NCBI GenBank assembly: GCA_000697475.1
Contig: JNEU01000891.1
Span: 1 to 64,000 of the forward strand
DNA from: Lichtheimia corymbifera B2541
Lineage: Eukaryota > Mucoromycota > Mucoromycetes > Mucorales > Lichtheimiaceae
DNA length: 64,000 nt
Reading direction: 5' to 3'
Shown here: piece by piece, positions 48,173 to 59,072 of the stretch
Numbering within the stretch: the first letter of the stretch is position 1
How the letters are laid out: every line of letters starts with the position of its first letter
Made by a program: the position numbers and the translations under genes
Notes under the pieces: model-generated
The model's database searches: none
What the model was told of the DNA's origin: nothing
Seen by the model: only the letters and a program-made list of their open reading frames with translations

Positions 48173-48450
48173 GTTCCAAGGCGTGTACACAGCCTTCTTG
48201 TCACACTTCTACAACACATGAGTTGACACAACACACGCTCATGCACGCTCCTCTGTCACAACCAATCGTAACAGCATTCACTCCAGCAATTGCTATTAGC
48301 GCGCCTGTCTCCATTGTCTCGGCCAGCTTTCTTTCCTTGCAGCAACTTGTCTTACAGCCTTGTCACATGGACAGCGGATAGTTGTTATATACAAGCAGCT
48401 TTATTTACGTGTGGCAACTTGCTTCAACACATACGGCTTCTTATGGATAC
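48173..48450 (+). repeat. Dispersed repeat, copy C (right flank of palindrome)
   Basis: Closely matches positions 60-190 of copy A (gtgtacacagccttcttgtc, then acacacgctcatgcacgctc, then caaccaatcgtaacagcat) and, less well, up to about position 420. It shares ancestry with copy B but is more like A beyond the palindrome arm. Confidence 0.7.
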
Positions 48451-49332
48451 GGATCTTTGATATATGGGATGGAAGGGATTAGATATACACAACGCGTGGA
48501 AAGGGAGTCTTTGTTCTTTTGTCTCACTGTCAACTTGACCTTGACGCTATCATCCTGAACGATTGGTGCATTCGATCAGCATACTATCATGCTTCTTGCA
48601 ACCTGTCAGCCCAGTACAACCATCATCATCCATGTTTGACTCGCCCTGCATATAATTCACCACCTCACAGCCATCTATTTATCTATGCACAATGCACGAC
48701 CCAAGGATAGAAACCTTCCAAATCGATGTAGATCCCCCATGGAAGCAATTCGTTGTACCTCTCAATCTACCTGTTGTGAATCATGTTGGATTAAAGGATT
48801 ACGTTAGCGATTACGGGATTGTGTTGGATGATCATTATAGCGCGAAAGACCCTCCTTCTTCCTAAGTTGGACCTCTTTGTGTGTGGGCACTTGATGCATC
48901 GTTGTATTGTAGGAAGACCTATGATCCACTTGTTGTAAATGCTTCAACAAAGGAAAAAGAAGAAAGAGAAAGCAATCTGTTTGATTCATTGTGTCTTAAA
49001 CAAAGACTGTATCCGGTAATACAACTCACCTCCCTTTTTTTGTGATTAGGCCTTATATTGTAAGATAGCTATTTTGTTATACATGAATCTGGATCTTGAT
49101 GCTCAAAGGGTGTGATGGGTGTGAAATATCACGTGCATCACTGTAAGCTGCGACACCCGCTTTATTTATTTGTCGACTTGAGTCGGCGTACTATTATAGA
49201 ACCCATGAGAAATCATAATAATTAGCTCCACTCCTTTTTTTCTCACCAGTTCTCTCTTTCTTTCTTTAAGAATACAAACGCGCGTCTCACCTCACCACCC
49301 TGACAACAACCCATTGACCTTATTAAACTAAA
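48451..49332. other. Intergenic region upstream of pirin
   Basis: No intact gene. A 57-residue open frame at 48692-48865 is listed separately. A pyrimidine tract at about 49231-49268 probably belongs to the pirin leader. Confidence 0.45.
48692..48865 (+). pseudogene. Short protein-like open frame, possible gene fragment
   Basis: The frame encodes 57 residues starting MHDPRIETFQIDVDPPWKQF and continuing VVPLNLPVVNHVGLKDYV. A TATA-like catataatt lies about 40 bp upstream. Downstream, tattgtag near 48911 followed by an open stretch (TYDPLVVNASTKEKEE) hints at a second exon, but no good donor site joins them. It may be a small gene or the remnant of a mobile element coding region; I cannot name it. 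Confidence 0.3.
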
Positions 49333-50289
49333 ATGACTGCACGTGTAGCACGCAGCATCACCAAGAGTGTGCTATCCCGAGAACAAATGGATGGCGTCGG
49401 TGCTCGAGGTATCGTATTCTACTCAGCTTTGTACTGTTCAAGATCGTTTTGATGACTTTTTGGATTCATGCGCATAGTGTACCGTAGCATTGGAAGTGTT
49501 CAGCTCCGCAACCTGGATCCATTTTTGATGTTGGATGAGTTTGACGTGCAAGCACCCGCTGGATTTCCCGACCATCCCCACCGTGGATTTGAAACAGTGA
49601 CATACATGTTGGAAGGTGAATTTTTACATGAGGATTTCAAGGGTCACAAGGGCAAGATTGGTCCTGGAGATTTGCAATGGATGTCAGCAGCACGTGGCAT
49701 TGTGCATTCTGAAATCCCAGCTTCTAATAGCCGTGCACATGGTTTGCAATTGTGGGTCAATCTGTCATCCAAGGACAAGCTCGCTGAGCCTAATTACCAA
49801 GAATACCCAGCAGATAAAGTGGCTCATGTCTCACCTGCAGATGGCATCAATATCAAGATCATTGCTGGCGAATCCCATGGTGTGAAAAGCCCTGTCATGA
49901 CACGCACACCCACCATGTTTATCGATGTCAAGTTGGCCAAAGGCAAAACTGTGGAACAAACGATCCCTGAGGATTATGCAGGCTTTATATACACCATTGC
50001 TGGAACCGCTATCTTTGGAAAAGATCGACACCAATCCGATGCACATCACACCCTTGTCCTCAGTAACAACCAAGGCACGGTCATCCCTGTTGAATCTCTC
50101 TCAGATGATTGCCATTTTGTCATCATTGCAGGCAAGCCTATCAGCGAGCCTATTGTTCAGCATGGCCCATTTGTTATGAATACGGAACAAGAGATTTATC
50201 AAGCATTCCATGACTATGATCGTGGTATTAATGGCTTTGAAGGTGCACCAGGATGGACATCATCCATTCGTGATAAGTGGTCAAAATAG
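49333..50289 (+). CDS. Pirin family protein
   Basis: Bicupin iron-binding protein; family members have quercetin dioxygenase activity or act as nuclear cofactors. Exons 49333-49408 and 49478-50289 encode 295 residues. Metal ligands are visible in DHPHRGFETVTY and RGIVHSEIP (three His and one Glu). The N-terminus RVARSITKSVLSREQMDG is usual for fungal pirins, and the second cupin half (KTVEQTIPEDYAGFIYTIAG) is intact. The stop lies only 34 bp from the stop of the convergent Pus3 gene, so transcripts probably overlap at their 3' ends. Confidence 0.95.
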
Positions 50290-50323
50290 TAATTGTGTAC
50301 ATAATCAATATTAAATGCCCGTT

Positions 50324-51703
50324 TTATTTCTTGTCTATTGGGTTATCATTGTTGGTAATGGTAGGAGTAGGAGTAGTGGATGATGATGATGTAGGTGTGC
50401 TAGTGTCTGCATTGGTCTTTTGCTTCTTCTTTGCCCTGTATTTCTCCTTCTTGACTTCGTCGGAATCGCACCGTGGTCGATCCAAGAGCTTCTTATAGCG
50501 AGAAGAGCGTACTTCCTTACCGCCTCCCAAAACAATAGCTGGTGGATCATCTTGATGTGTCTCCAAATGCGATGCAAGTGTCTTTGATCCACTTTCCACT
50601 GGATATCCGCGCATGGACGCCATAAATGTTTGACATAGCAGGGTGCGTGTCATGTGTTCAGCCCAAAGATCTTGCCAATGTTGATAAATGCGAACAGGGG
50701 TTGCTGTGGATACGGCAGCACCATTGCCTGCATATTTCCAATCCAGGTCGTCAAACTCACAATCATACAACAACAATGGTAACTCGCTAGCCATAGGATA
50801 ATCAGGACGAGCTTCAATCTTGGATACATCGAGCAAATCTTGGATAATCTCGGGACGCTCTAGTTTTTGACCCACAAGGAAAAGGATGGACATGATACAA
50901 CGCACTTGATGCCACAAGAAGGCTGTTCCTTTGAGCTCCACCTCGAAAAAGCCAGTACTATCGGAAGAACCTAATGCTGGAGGAGCAACAGGTCGAATAT
51001 CAAGCGAGAGAACGGTACGTTTGTAGTTTGTGATGTTTTTGGAAGGATCGAGCTTGCAAAAGTTGCGGAAATCATGTTCACCAATAAAGTAAGAAGCACC
51101 TTGTCGCATCAAATCAAGATCCAATTTGCCACGTGGAAAAAAGTACTTGTATGTGCGTGAACGACAATCAAAGCGTGAATTGAAGGTTTCTGATACAGGA
51201 GCCCATGCTAATACGCGAATATCATCAGGCAATAGTCGATTGATCGTCTCGATATATGGAATCTCTTCAGCCTTTTGAGGCAAATTGCTTCGTACACGTA
51301 GTGATACGACTTGGCCAAGACCACTGACACCCTTGTCGGTACGTCCACAGCGTGAAAATTGGCATTGATCCGGATCCACAATAAGTCGACAACTTTGCAG
51401 CGCTTGGAATAAGCGACCTTCCACAGTGGGTACTGCTTCCTCATTGCCCTGTGCAGCAAAGCCCATATAATTCCATCCAAGATAGGCCACTTTGAGTGCA
51501 ATATGACGTTGGCTGTATTTGCTCATATCAAAAGGTCGTTGCTCCTTGCGCGGTTTGCCATTGATCGATCGTTTACTCGGCACATTGGTCGTCGACGATT
51601 CGAGAGCTGCAATGCGTTCCAAGAGCTGTTCACGGGTCCAATTCTCATATCGGCTCATTGTGCTGGTGGTGCTGGTATATCTTCTCAACAAACGCTGGAA
51701 CAT
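50324..51703 (-). CDS. DEG1: tRNA pseudouridine(38/39) synthase (Deg1/Pus3)
   Basis: Converts uridine to pseudouridine at positions 38/39 of tRNA anticodon arms. A single exon encodes 459 residues. The catalytic aspartate is in SRCGRTDKGVSG (about Asp123), preceded by KVAYLGWNYMGFAAQ and followed by SRTYKYFFP, GEHDFRNFCKLDPS and LWHQVRCIMSILFLVGQ, the TruA-fold motifs of the Pus3 branch. The first ATG (51703) gives an Arg/Ser/Thr-rich N-terminus (FQRLLRRYTSTTSTMSRYE) that could act as a mitochondrial presequence; an internal Met at 51658 would give a cytosolic/nuclear form. The C-terminus is basic with poly-Ser/Thr. No intron was needed. Confidence 0.95.
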   Translation of the reverse strand: MFQRLLRRYTSTTSTMSRYENWTREQLLERIAALESSTTNVPSKRSINGKPRKEQRPFDMSKYSQRHIALKVAYLGWNYMGFAAQGNEEAVPTVEGRLFQALQSCRLIVDPDQCQFSRCGRTDKGVSGLGQVVSLRVRSNLPQKAEEIPYIETINRLLPDDIRVLAWAPVSETFNSRFDCRSRTYKYFFPRGKLDLDLMRQGASYFIGEHDFRNFCKLDPSKNITNYKRTVLSLDIRPVAPPALGSSDSTGFFEVELKGTAFLWHQVRCIMSILFLVGQKLERPEIIQDLLDVSKIEARPDYPMASELPLLLYDCEFDDLDWKYAGNGAAVSTATPVRIYQHWQDLWAEHMTRTLLCQTFMASMRGYPVESGSKTLASHLETHQDDPPAIVLGGGKEVRSSRYKKLLDRPRCDSDEVKKEKYRAKKKQKTNADTSTPTSSSSTTPTPTITNNDNPIDKK

Positions 51704-51835
51704 AAAAAAGTAAAGAGCGGGAAAGGAAGAACTTCTTCTTGACAACCCACACACACCGTCAAGTCACATACCCTTTTTTTCGAACCTTCTCTTCTTCTCC
51801 CACTACTCTTTCCACCAAAAGTCGATCCACTGACA
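51704..51835. promoter_or_regulatory. 132-bp bidirectional promoter, DEG1 / SETD6-like gene
   Basis: The ATGs of two divergent genes are 132 bp apart, so one short region must serve both. It includes a purine tract on one strand (gaaaggaagaa) and pyrimidine-rich stretches on the other (cttctcttcttctcc). No TATA box is seen. Confidence 0.6.
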
Positions 51836-53956
51836 ATGACGGATTTCGAAGCCAAAGGACAAGCATTCTGGCAATGGCTTGAAAAGAACGGGGCAACGTT
51901 ATCGAATGGGATTGGATTCAAGGACTATCGATCCGAGGGAGCAGGACGAGGTGTTGTGGCGACAAGGGATATCAAGGTAAAAAGGATGATGATGCATATA
52001 GCAAGGTAACACAATGAATCTGACAGTTCCAGTTAGGAAGATGAAGAGCTGTTTTCTATCCCAAGACCCCTATTGTTATCTGTGGAGACATCCAAGCTGC
52101 GTGATGCATTGACAGGAGACGACGTGCTCGACAAAATGACAGGCTGGAGTCCCCTTATCTTGTGCCTGATGTATGAGAGTCAACGTGATGATTCATTTTG
52201 GAAACCTTATTTTGGTAAGCAAGGCATGGATTGAAATGGAAACAGACACGATTCAACATTACACAATCCATCAGATGTTTTACCCAAGGACTTTTCTACT
52301 CCCATGTTTTGGTCATCGGATGATATCAAAGAATTGGAAGGAACAGACATTGTTGGTAAGTCAATAGCATGTGCTGTTTAGGAGAATGGATAGGGTCAAA
52401 GGGTGACAAGGGGAGGGGGAAACAAACTACTTTGGCAATTAGAGTTATCATGTTCCTTTCGACTAACGCCAATATTATATTAGAAAAAATCGGCAAAAAG
52501 GAAGCAGATGAGATTTTTAGTCAAGAGATTGAACCTGTGATCAAGGTATGAAAAGTATAACGGGGTCATATATGGATATCATTAACACATGTGTGTGCAT
52601 TGTAGAATCATCCAAGTTTGTTTGATCCTGCTGTGCACAACCTTGACCTGTTTCATCGATGCGGCTCGTTGATCATGGCATATAGTTTTCATGATGAAAA
52701 GGATGGCGAGGATGAGGAGCAGGAGGATGCTGATACCGACAAGGAGGATGAGGAGGATGAAGAAACACCACCCAAGGAATTACTTGCAATGGTGCCAATG
52801 GCTGATATGCTCAATCACAAGACTGGATACAACAACGCACGCTTATTTCATGAAGCCGATTGTTTACGCATGAAGGCTATCAAGGACATTAGAGAGGGTG
52901 AACAAATTTACAACACATATGGCGACTTATGCAATGCAGACCTGCTTCGGAAATATGGATTTGCAGATGAAAACAACCCCTTTGACCTTTGCGAGTTGAA
53001 TGGTGGCCAAGTGATTGACATGTTTGCCAAAGAAGACAAGCTCCGAGACAAAAAGGTGCGTTTTTTTTGGATTGGGGATACACACACAACATTTGACCCC
53101 TTTGTCTAACCAACGTTATCATATCCTTTTTACAATGACAGATTGAGTTCTTGATGGAGGAGGAGGCATTGGATGAGTAAGTCTTTTTTTTTTCTTGTTG
53201 AATGGGGACCTTGCAGCAAACACATGCATGGCTGGGTGTGTGAGGTTCCCTTCATCCCTCTTTCTCTCTCTTTCTCTATCTATCTATCTCTCTGTCTTTG
53301 TTATGCCCCTTTTCACCTACCGTACATATTGACAGCCGGATCGGGATTCTTGCTCATCATCGTTTGTGTTTACTGCATATAGTTGCTTTGTGGTTGATAC
53401 GGATCATGTGTTACCTGATGAGCTTGTTAGCACACGTAAGTGTTTGAAAAGGAGAAAACTGATGCTGTGTCTGTTTTGTGGCGCACCGTATCTAAACTTT
53501 AAGCTGTGTAGTGCATGTGCTGCGCGCGTCGGCTGGCGAGTTTAAGCAAATGGAACGCAAACAAAAACTGCCTAAACCAAAGGTCACTGCACCCGTGATT
53601 GACATGGCTATCGACTTATTGCAAGCACGACTGAAACGGTATCCGACGTCATTGGATGTAAGTTGGGAGAGAGGGCATACGCGTGTCAGGGGGGAAATGG
53701 CCACGTATGAGTGAGTGAGTGAGTGAGTGAGTGAGTAAGAGAGTGGGGTGCATTGACGATATTGAAATGATAACAGGCCGACATGACTGAACTGCAACAA
53801 AACTGCAACACCAACAAGCGCCATGCACTCCTTGTCCGTATCGGCGAAAAGCAAATTATCCACAGCACCATTGATAAGCTTCAACAAGAACGAGGCAAAC
53901 GTAGCAATGATGATGATGGTAGCGAATCCACCAACAAACGACAAAAGACAGCATAA
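51836..53956 (+). CDS. SET-domain protein lysine methyltransferase (SETD6/Rkm4-like)
   Basis: Members monomethylate lysine on ribosomal proteins (yeast Rkm3/Rkm4) or other non-histone targets. Nine exons: 51836-51976, 52037-52214, 52275-52355, 52484-52545, 52606-53055, 53142-53176, 53383-53435, 53512-53657 and 53777-53956, giving 441 residues. The SET domain is split, with GFKDYRSEGAGRGVVATRDI at the start and MVPMADMLNHKTGYNNARL plus GEQIYNTYGDLCNADLLRKYGF at the cofactor/substrate end. An acidic insert (DGEDEEQEDADTDKEDEEDE) lies before the second half. The C-terminal Rubisco-LSMT-type domain contains PKVTAPVIDMAIDLLQARL. A GAGT microsatellite sits in intron 8. All junctions keep frame. Confidence 0.92.
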
Positions 53957-54270
53957 GCCCAATAGGAGAAAGGATGTGATTGATTGCAAAATAGTGCGTA
54001 TCACGCGTTCAACGGTGGCCGATCAGCCGTGTGCATGGCCCTGAAAAAATAGACCGATATGGAGAAAATAAAAGAAAGTTTGGGGGGGTCAAGACGTGTA
54101 TAAAACTGATATCCAAATGAAGCATTCTTTCCTTACACCTTTCTCTCTTCCTCAGGCTCTTTCACTTGTTCTCTCAGCGAAACGAGGGTCCATCTTGCTA
54201 CACAACTACCTCTTTTTCCCTTTCTTGTATTACTCTCTATCTCTTGTACTATAGTCACCCATTCTATATT
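53957..54270. promoter_or_regulatory. Intergenic region before the cyclin gene
   Basis: 314 bp. A run of pyrimidines (tttctctcttcctc and tttttccctttcttg) immediately precedes the cyclin ATG, and a TATA-like gtgtataaaac lies at about 54096. Confidence 0.4.
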
Positions 54271-54807
54271 ATGGCGACCATTTATCAAACCAAAAACGCA
54301 GTGCATTACAGCAACCGCAACAGCAAACCAGCCTCGCCACCACCCAGCCAACTGCTGGCACAGATTTCGACCAATGTGGCCAAACTTGTCGAATGCCCAC
54401 GCGAAGCACGATCTTTGGCACATCGACGACTTCCGAGTTTGCCCAACTTTATCCATCAGGTTTATGTCAAATGCCGTATGACACCAACATTGCTTACGGT
54501 GGCCTTGATCTATTTGCAACGTCTTCAAACCAAACTTCCGAGCGGGTCTCAAGGAGAATACGACACGCCATACAAGTTGTATCTTGCATCAGTCGTATTG
54601 GCATCCAAATTCCTCGAAGATTCGCACGCCGTTTCACGTAATGTCTATCGTGTATGTGCACCCGTTTATTCTGCAGAAGAGATCTCGGTCATGGAGCGAT
54701 CATTCCTTGGTGTCATCAAGTACAACCTCTTTGTAAAGTGGGAAGAGATTACACAGTTTGTGCAAGATCATGGCGAACCTATCAGTATCCTTGAGCTGGA
54801 CCTCTAA
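54271..54807 (+). CDS. Pho85-type cyclin (Pcl1/2-like)
   Basis: A single exon encodes 178 residues forming one cyclin box: FIHQVYVKCRMTPTLLTVAL, IYLQRLQTKLPSG, YKLYLASVVLASKFLED and SVMERSFLGVIKYNLFVKWE. These match the Pcl1/Pcl2/Pcl9 group, which activates the Pho85 kinase in polarised growth and G1 control. The protein is shorter than yeast Pcl1 and consists mainly of the cyclin box with a brief N-terminal extension. There is no PEST-like tail. The gene has a pyrimidine-rich leader. Confidence 0.88.
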   Translation: MATIYQTKNAVHYSNRNSKPASPPPSQLLAQISTNVAKLVECPREARSLAHRRLPSLPNFIHQVYVKCRMTPTLLTVALIYLQRLQTKLPSGSQGEYDTPYKLYLASVVLASKFLEDSHAVSRNVYRVCAPVYSAEEISVMERSFLGVIKYNLFVKWEEITQFVQDHGEPISILELDL

Positions 54808-57231
54808 AAGCTGTACATACCTTCACGAGCCACCACCAACAACAACAGCAACCTTATACGCATACAATCACACTCCCTCTCCTTTTTTTGCGCATACAAA
54901 CACCCCCCCCCCAACATCCATTCATCATATTCTCATCCATCCTCTTTTCACCCCCTTGAAAAGTGCTGCTCCCTTTCTTTTTCCTTATTTCGCAACTCTC
55001 TTTCTTTTTCTTTTATCCAAAAAAAGCTACTACGGTACGGGATTACTCTTTAATATGTTTACTTTTGTACAGACTCTTTCTTTTGCACCACCACTACCCA
55101 CCCCTGACGGTTCTTTTTCGCTGCTGTAAATACAAGAATACCCTTATCTTTTTATCTTTTCTCTCCCTCCCCCACATCATCCGTCAACATTATGGACGAT
55201 ATATATGCACAGACTTTATGATGGCCAATTCAAAAATCAAAAGGAATCTCAATACAATCTATATATTTTCAATCTTGCTCTCTCTAAATCATCATTGATC
55301 TTGTGTAATGTGCATCACAGCTGCATGACAGCATTACCCAATATGGATAGGGAACCAGTAAATTCTCCAAAATAGGATATGTCTTCTTAATGCATATGAC
55401 GAAACCCCCCTCCTCTCCTTGAGAGAAGGGGCCACATTGGTTTGCGTTTGCTTGTTGCTCTCTCTCTTTTGGTTGTGGAATTGCAATCTCGCCCGAGCCA
55501 GGCGCGGTTACAGGGAAGAAGAGGAGGAGGAGGAGGAGGAGGTTATTCACCCATGAGATTCACGTCCCATAAACTCGGACTGGCATTATAGACACACACA
55601 CATGATGATTGTGATCTTGCGTGTATTCTCTCTTACGCGCGAAATCGCCAGCACGTATACAACCGAGATTTCCTTGTGCATCATTGTTGGTCCTATTCTC
55701 AAATGGATCTCTCCTAGAATTCAATCCATTGCATTCTAGGTACATACGAATTGGGCATCATTCACAACATTGTTGATGGTGTCTATAATCCATCATTCTT
55801 AGCAATGAACACAGTGGACATTATCATCACTCTCCCCCTTCTCTCCTCAATCCCCGATTGCATCGGCCTAACCCCTATTCTCTTTACGCCTCTTTTTGCT
55901 CTTTCTTTATTTCCCATAATGCCGCGGCGGAACATTAACAATGCTTTCTTTACATACATCTGTACATGGAGTAAAAAAAGGGAGAAAATAAACCAAGCGA
56001 GGTGCACATTATAGATGCATCCCTGAACTCTGCTCTATTAATATAATGATGCTATACATAGACATTATCCTATACACGGTCGATGCACGCAGCAACTACA
56101 GCAGCAGCAGCAGCAGTTGCAGGATTGATAGCCTAAAAGATCGTTGCGTCGTCGTAGATATTGACGACAAAAAGATCGAGTTAGAATCTAAATGTGGCAT
56201 TTTGATGCATGGTAGTGGAAGAATGGAATGAGCATGGTAGCACTATAATGACGTTGCTCATGGGATGTACTTGACAACATGAAGTGTTTCCCACCACGAT
56301 GATCTTGTTGTTTTACAAACCCCCCCCTTTTGCACGCACCTGCTGGAGTATGAGCTCTGTTGACACTGTAGTACAGATGCAATGCATGTATGTAGTCGTT
56401 CCAGGTGCATAAGTGATTCTCAAAAGTGGAAACGGTTGCATGATCCGAAATGTGTAACAAAAGCGATCAAAGCTATACAAATGCCAATAATACAAGTAGC
56501 ATGGGAACATGAGATATGATTGTTATACGTTATCTCCGTAACACGGGTTGATCCCGACCTCATTGCTGCATCAACAAAATCACATGGCAGTGTACTATCA
56601 GAGTGCCTCTTTTTGGTCATGTCGTCTCTTTTGGATGAACCCCCTTTTTTTCGCTTGTACTGGATTCAGTTCAAATGACAATCTAATCGAGTCCCCTGGA
56701 ATTCTTTTAGGCGGAAAAATGGCACATTGTCCTCTCTGAATATCTCACACTTGCACAAATTCATTGCCTGCATCCTTATGCACATTGTCACTTGCATACA
56801 TCTCCCATTTCCTATTTCATCACAACATTGGTTTATCGGAATTTCTGCTACCAATAGGCCGGTTCCTCACACTCACTCACACCTACATGGGACACGGGCA
56901 TGGTTCGAAATAGGCATTTATTTTGTCACACACATCACACACAAGCTATGTGTGGTGGAACAAAAACAACAACAACTTTTTGACACAATACCGTAAGATC
57001 ATAAGCACGTAATGCATATCGTCAATTGGATGCATCTGGATGCATATAGCTTTATACGCCATATCGTATCGTCCGTCCATTTTCTACGCTGTTGTTTGAC
57101 CCAGCAACAACAATGGTAGTAGGCGGGATATCCTTTATTCTATTTTGAGGAAAGGAGGGGTAGTCGATCCCGAAAATTCTTATTCATATGATGTATTATC
57201 TACGTAATTGAAGTGTGTAACGAGTTTATTC
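54808..57231. other. Long intergenic region
   Basis: 2.4 kb with no supported gene. It has long pyrimidine tracts (54880-55030), a run of eight C residues (54904-54912), a GGA-rich tract at 55515-55541 and a CAG repeat at 56099-56115. A small frame at 56727-56996 lacks features. Part of the left side is probably the 3' untranslated region of the cyclin gene. Confidence 0.5.
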
Positions 57232-58584
57232 TCAACCAAAAATCCGGGTAATCAGGTCGCTTCTGATGTAAGGTGCTAAAAACAATCGCCCCGTCACTGC
57301 AAGCAAAGCAAAGTTGAATAGTATGCACCATGTGCGATGCATCCACCCCTTGTCAGGTCGAAGCGTAGAACCCAATAATTTGATTTCCATTAACACCAAG
57401 ACGCCTTGAAGCATAAAGAAAAGGATTTGCTCCAAGGTCACTTTACGTACAACAGCAGCCAGCATCACTTCGTGGAATAGACCACTGACGAAAAAGATAA
57501 AGAGACCACGCACGACGCGCGAAGTGTACCGAGATCCTGATAACCGGCGTCTTTTGAAGTGTGATCCCTTCATAGTATCATGGGCCTTTTGTGGTACTTG
57601 GTTGGCTGTTGTCGCAAAGAATTGTTCATGCAGTAAATTTTTGACAGGAAGGTTCCACCGACGACTATATCACGTGGTAACGTCAGTGCCTGATCAATTA
57701 CCCACACACATGCTGCTGGCAAAACCTACCTCCAAAAGTCGCGTAAACTTAGGTCATAATATAGATGAGATTAGATGTCCACATCCAATAATATATATCC
57801 TGCTCTCCCCTGTGACATTTTACCTGTGAGCCATAATAGGTGAATCGAACATGTCCATATAGGAGATTCCCAGAATGAATTGCTGCAAGCCAAATGAGAG
57901 GTCCGAGAGACCGCATAAACAATAGACCTTGATCCCGAGTATAGCTGTTAGCCATATGCTGTATAAGCTCCAGTAGGGTAATGCCAGTAACAATGGACCA
58001 TAGTTGGGAGGTATTTGTGGATCAATGATGCTTTTCATGAAGGCCCATTTGAATGCGCCTCGTGCAACCTTGGCCAAGCCTTGTATACGTATACGTACTC
58101 GTTCCTCGTTGGTTGTCGTTTTAGCAGGAGTGATGGATGAAATGGAACGCACAAGGTGAATGAAAAAGGAGGTGTTGTCGTGGTTGCTATCCTTGATGTT
58201 GCTGGCATGTTGCACAATTTTGGATGCAATGAACCACGGGGCACCAATAAGCATACCATTGATATAAAAGTTGGGACATGCAAAGACAATGGGCATCAAA
58301 AAGTGGATAACGACAAGAGCAATGCGTAGCCGTGCACCATGAAGAATGGTAGGAATATGATGCTCGTGGCGTGCTAGGAGATAGTCAATGGCAAACAAGC
58401 ATAAATGAAGAGAGAAAAGTTGTACACATGAAAGGATAATGGGAGCTGGCAGGTCGATGTGTACGATTGGTGCGGTATTGGCAAACATAGCAAAGTGGTT
58501 GAGTACAGAGCCAGTTGTAAAAGTGCCAAAGAAAAAAAAACACAATAAAAGGGGAAATCGGAGTAACAACAAGGCACTTGCCAT
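57232..58584 (-). CDS. Wax-synthase-like MBOAT O-acyltransferase
   Basis: Membrane-bound O-acyltransferase of the wax synthase group, expected to transfer a fatty acyl group to an alcohol. Exons 58584-57824, 57747-57730 (18 nt) and 57664-57232 encode 403 residues. Many hydrophobic segments are present from residue 1 (MASALLLLRFPLLLCFFFFG). The 18-nt exon supplies LRDFW, completing the family signature SLRDFWSRRWN; the catalytic histidine is probably in VSGLFHEVMLA. The start at 58584 is the first ATG in frame. Product alcohol is unknown. Confidence 0.88.
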
Positions 58585-59072
58585 AAAGAAACAAAAAAGG
58601 GAACACAAAGAACAGCAGCTGCATATGCACTAGGAAAGTTACATCGATCGAATGTTCAAATGTGTTCCTCAGATCAAAAGTACCGATGATTGACGTCGTG
58701 CAAACAAAGTAAATATAAATCACATGTCCCAAGGTATATGTATAAATGTCTCAGGGGCACGTGTGGAGAATAATGTGGGGTTGGCTGTCTAGTGTTGTAT
58801 TCAGGGTCGTGTATTGGCAAGGAAATGCATTAACTAATATACTAAATCACTATGGATACGATGTGATATGTCATGTGTTTTATCCTTCTTTTGTGTATGT
58901 ATGTTCCACCACCAAACATTACAAATGGATTATAAACCTGAACTTGGAGGCGGTTGGTTTCACCGGGATCTTCCCCTTTCTTTTTCCGTCGCCGATTCTT
59001 CTGGAGTCCAAACCTTGTTCAACATTTTGTATATTAAAACAACCCACTTGCTCCCTCCAGCTTTGCGTTCTT
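58585..59072. promoter_or_regulatory. Divergent promoter region, MBOAT / zinc-cluster gene
   Basis: 488 bp between two divergent start codons. No operator or TATA box recognised with confidence; a ggtatatgtataaat block near 58733-58747 is a weak candidate. Confidence 0.35.

Noticed and set aside
51704..51754. Upstream extension of the DEG1 start
   Set aside because: The extra codons begin at a non-ATG codon; 51703 is the first ATG.
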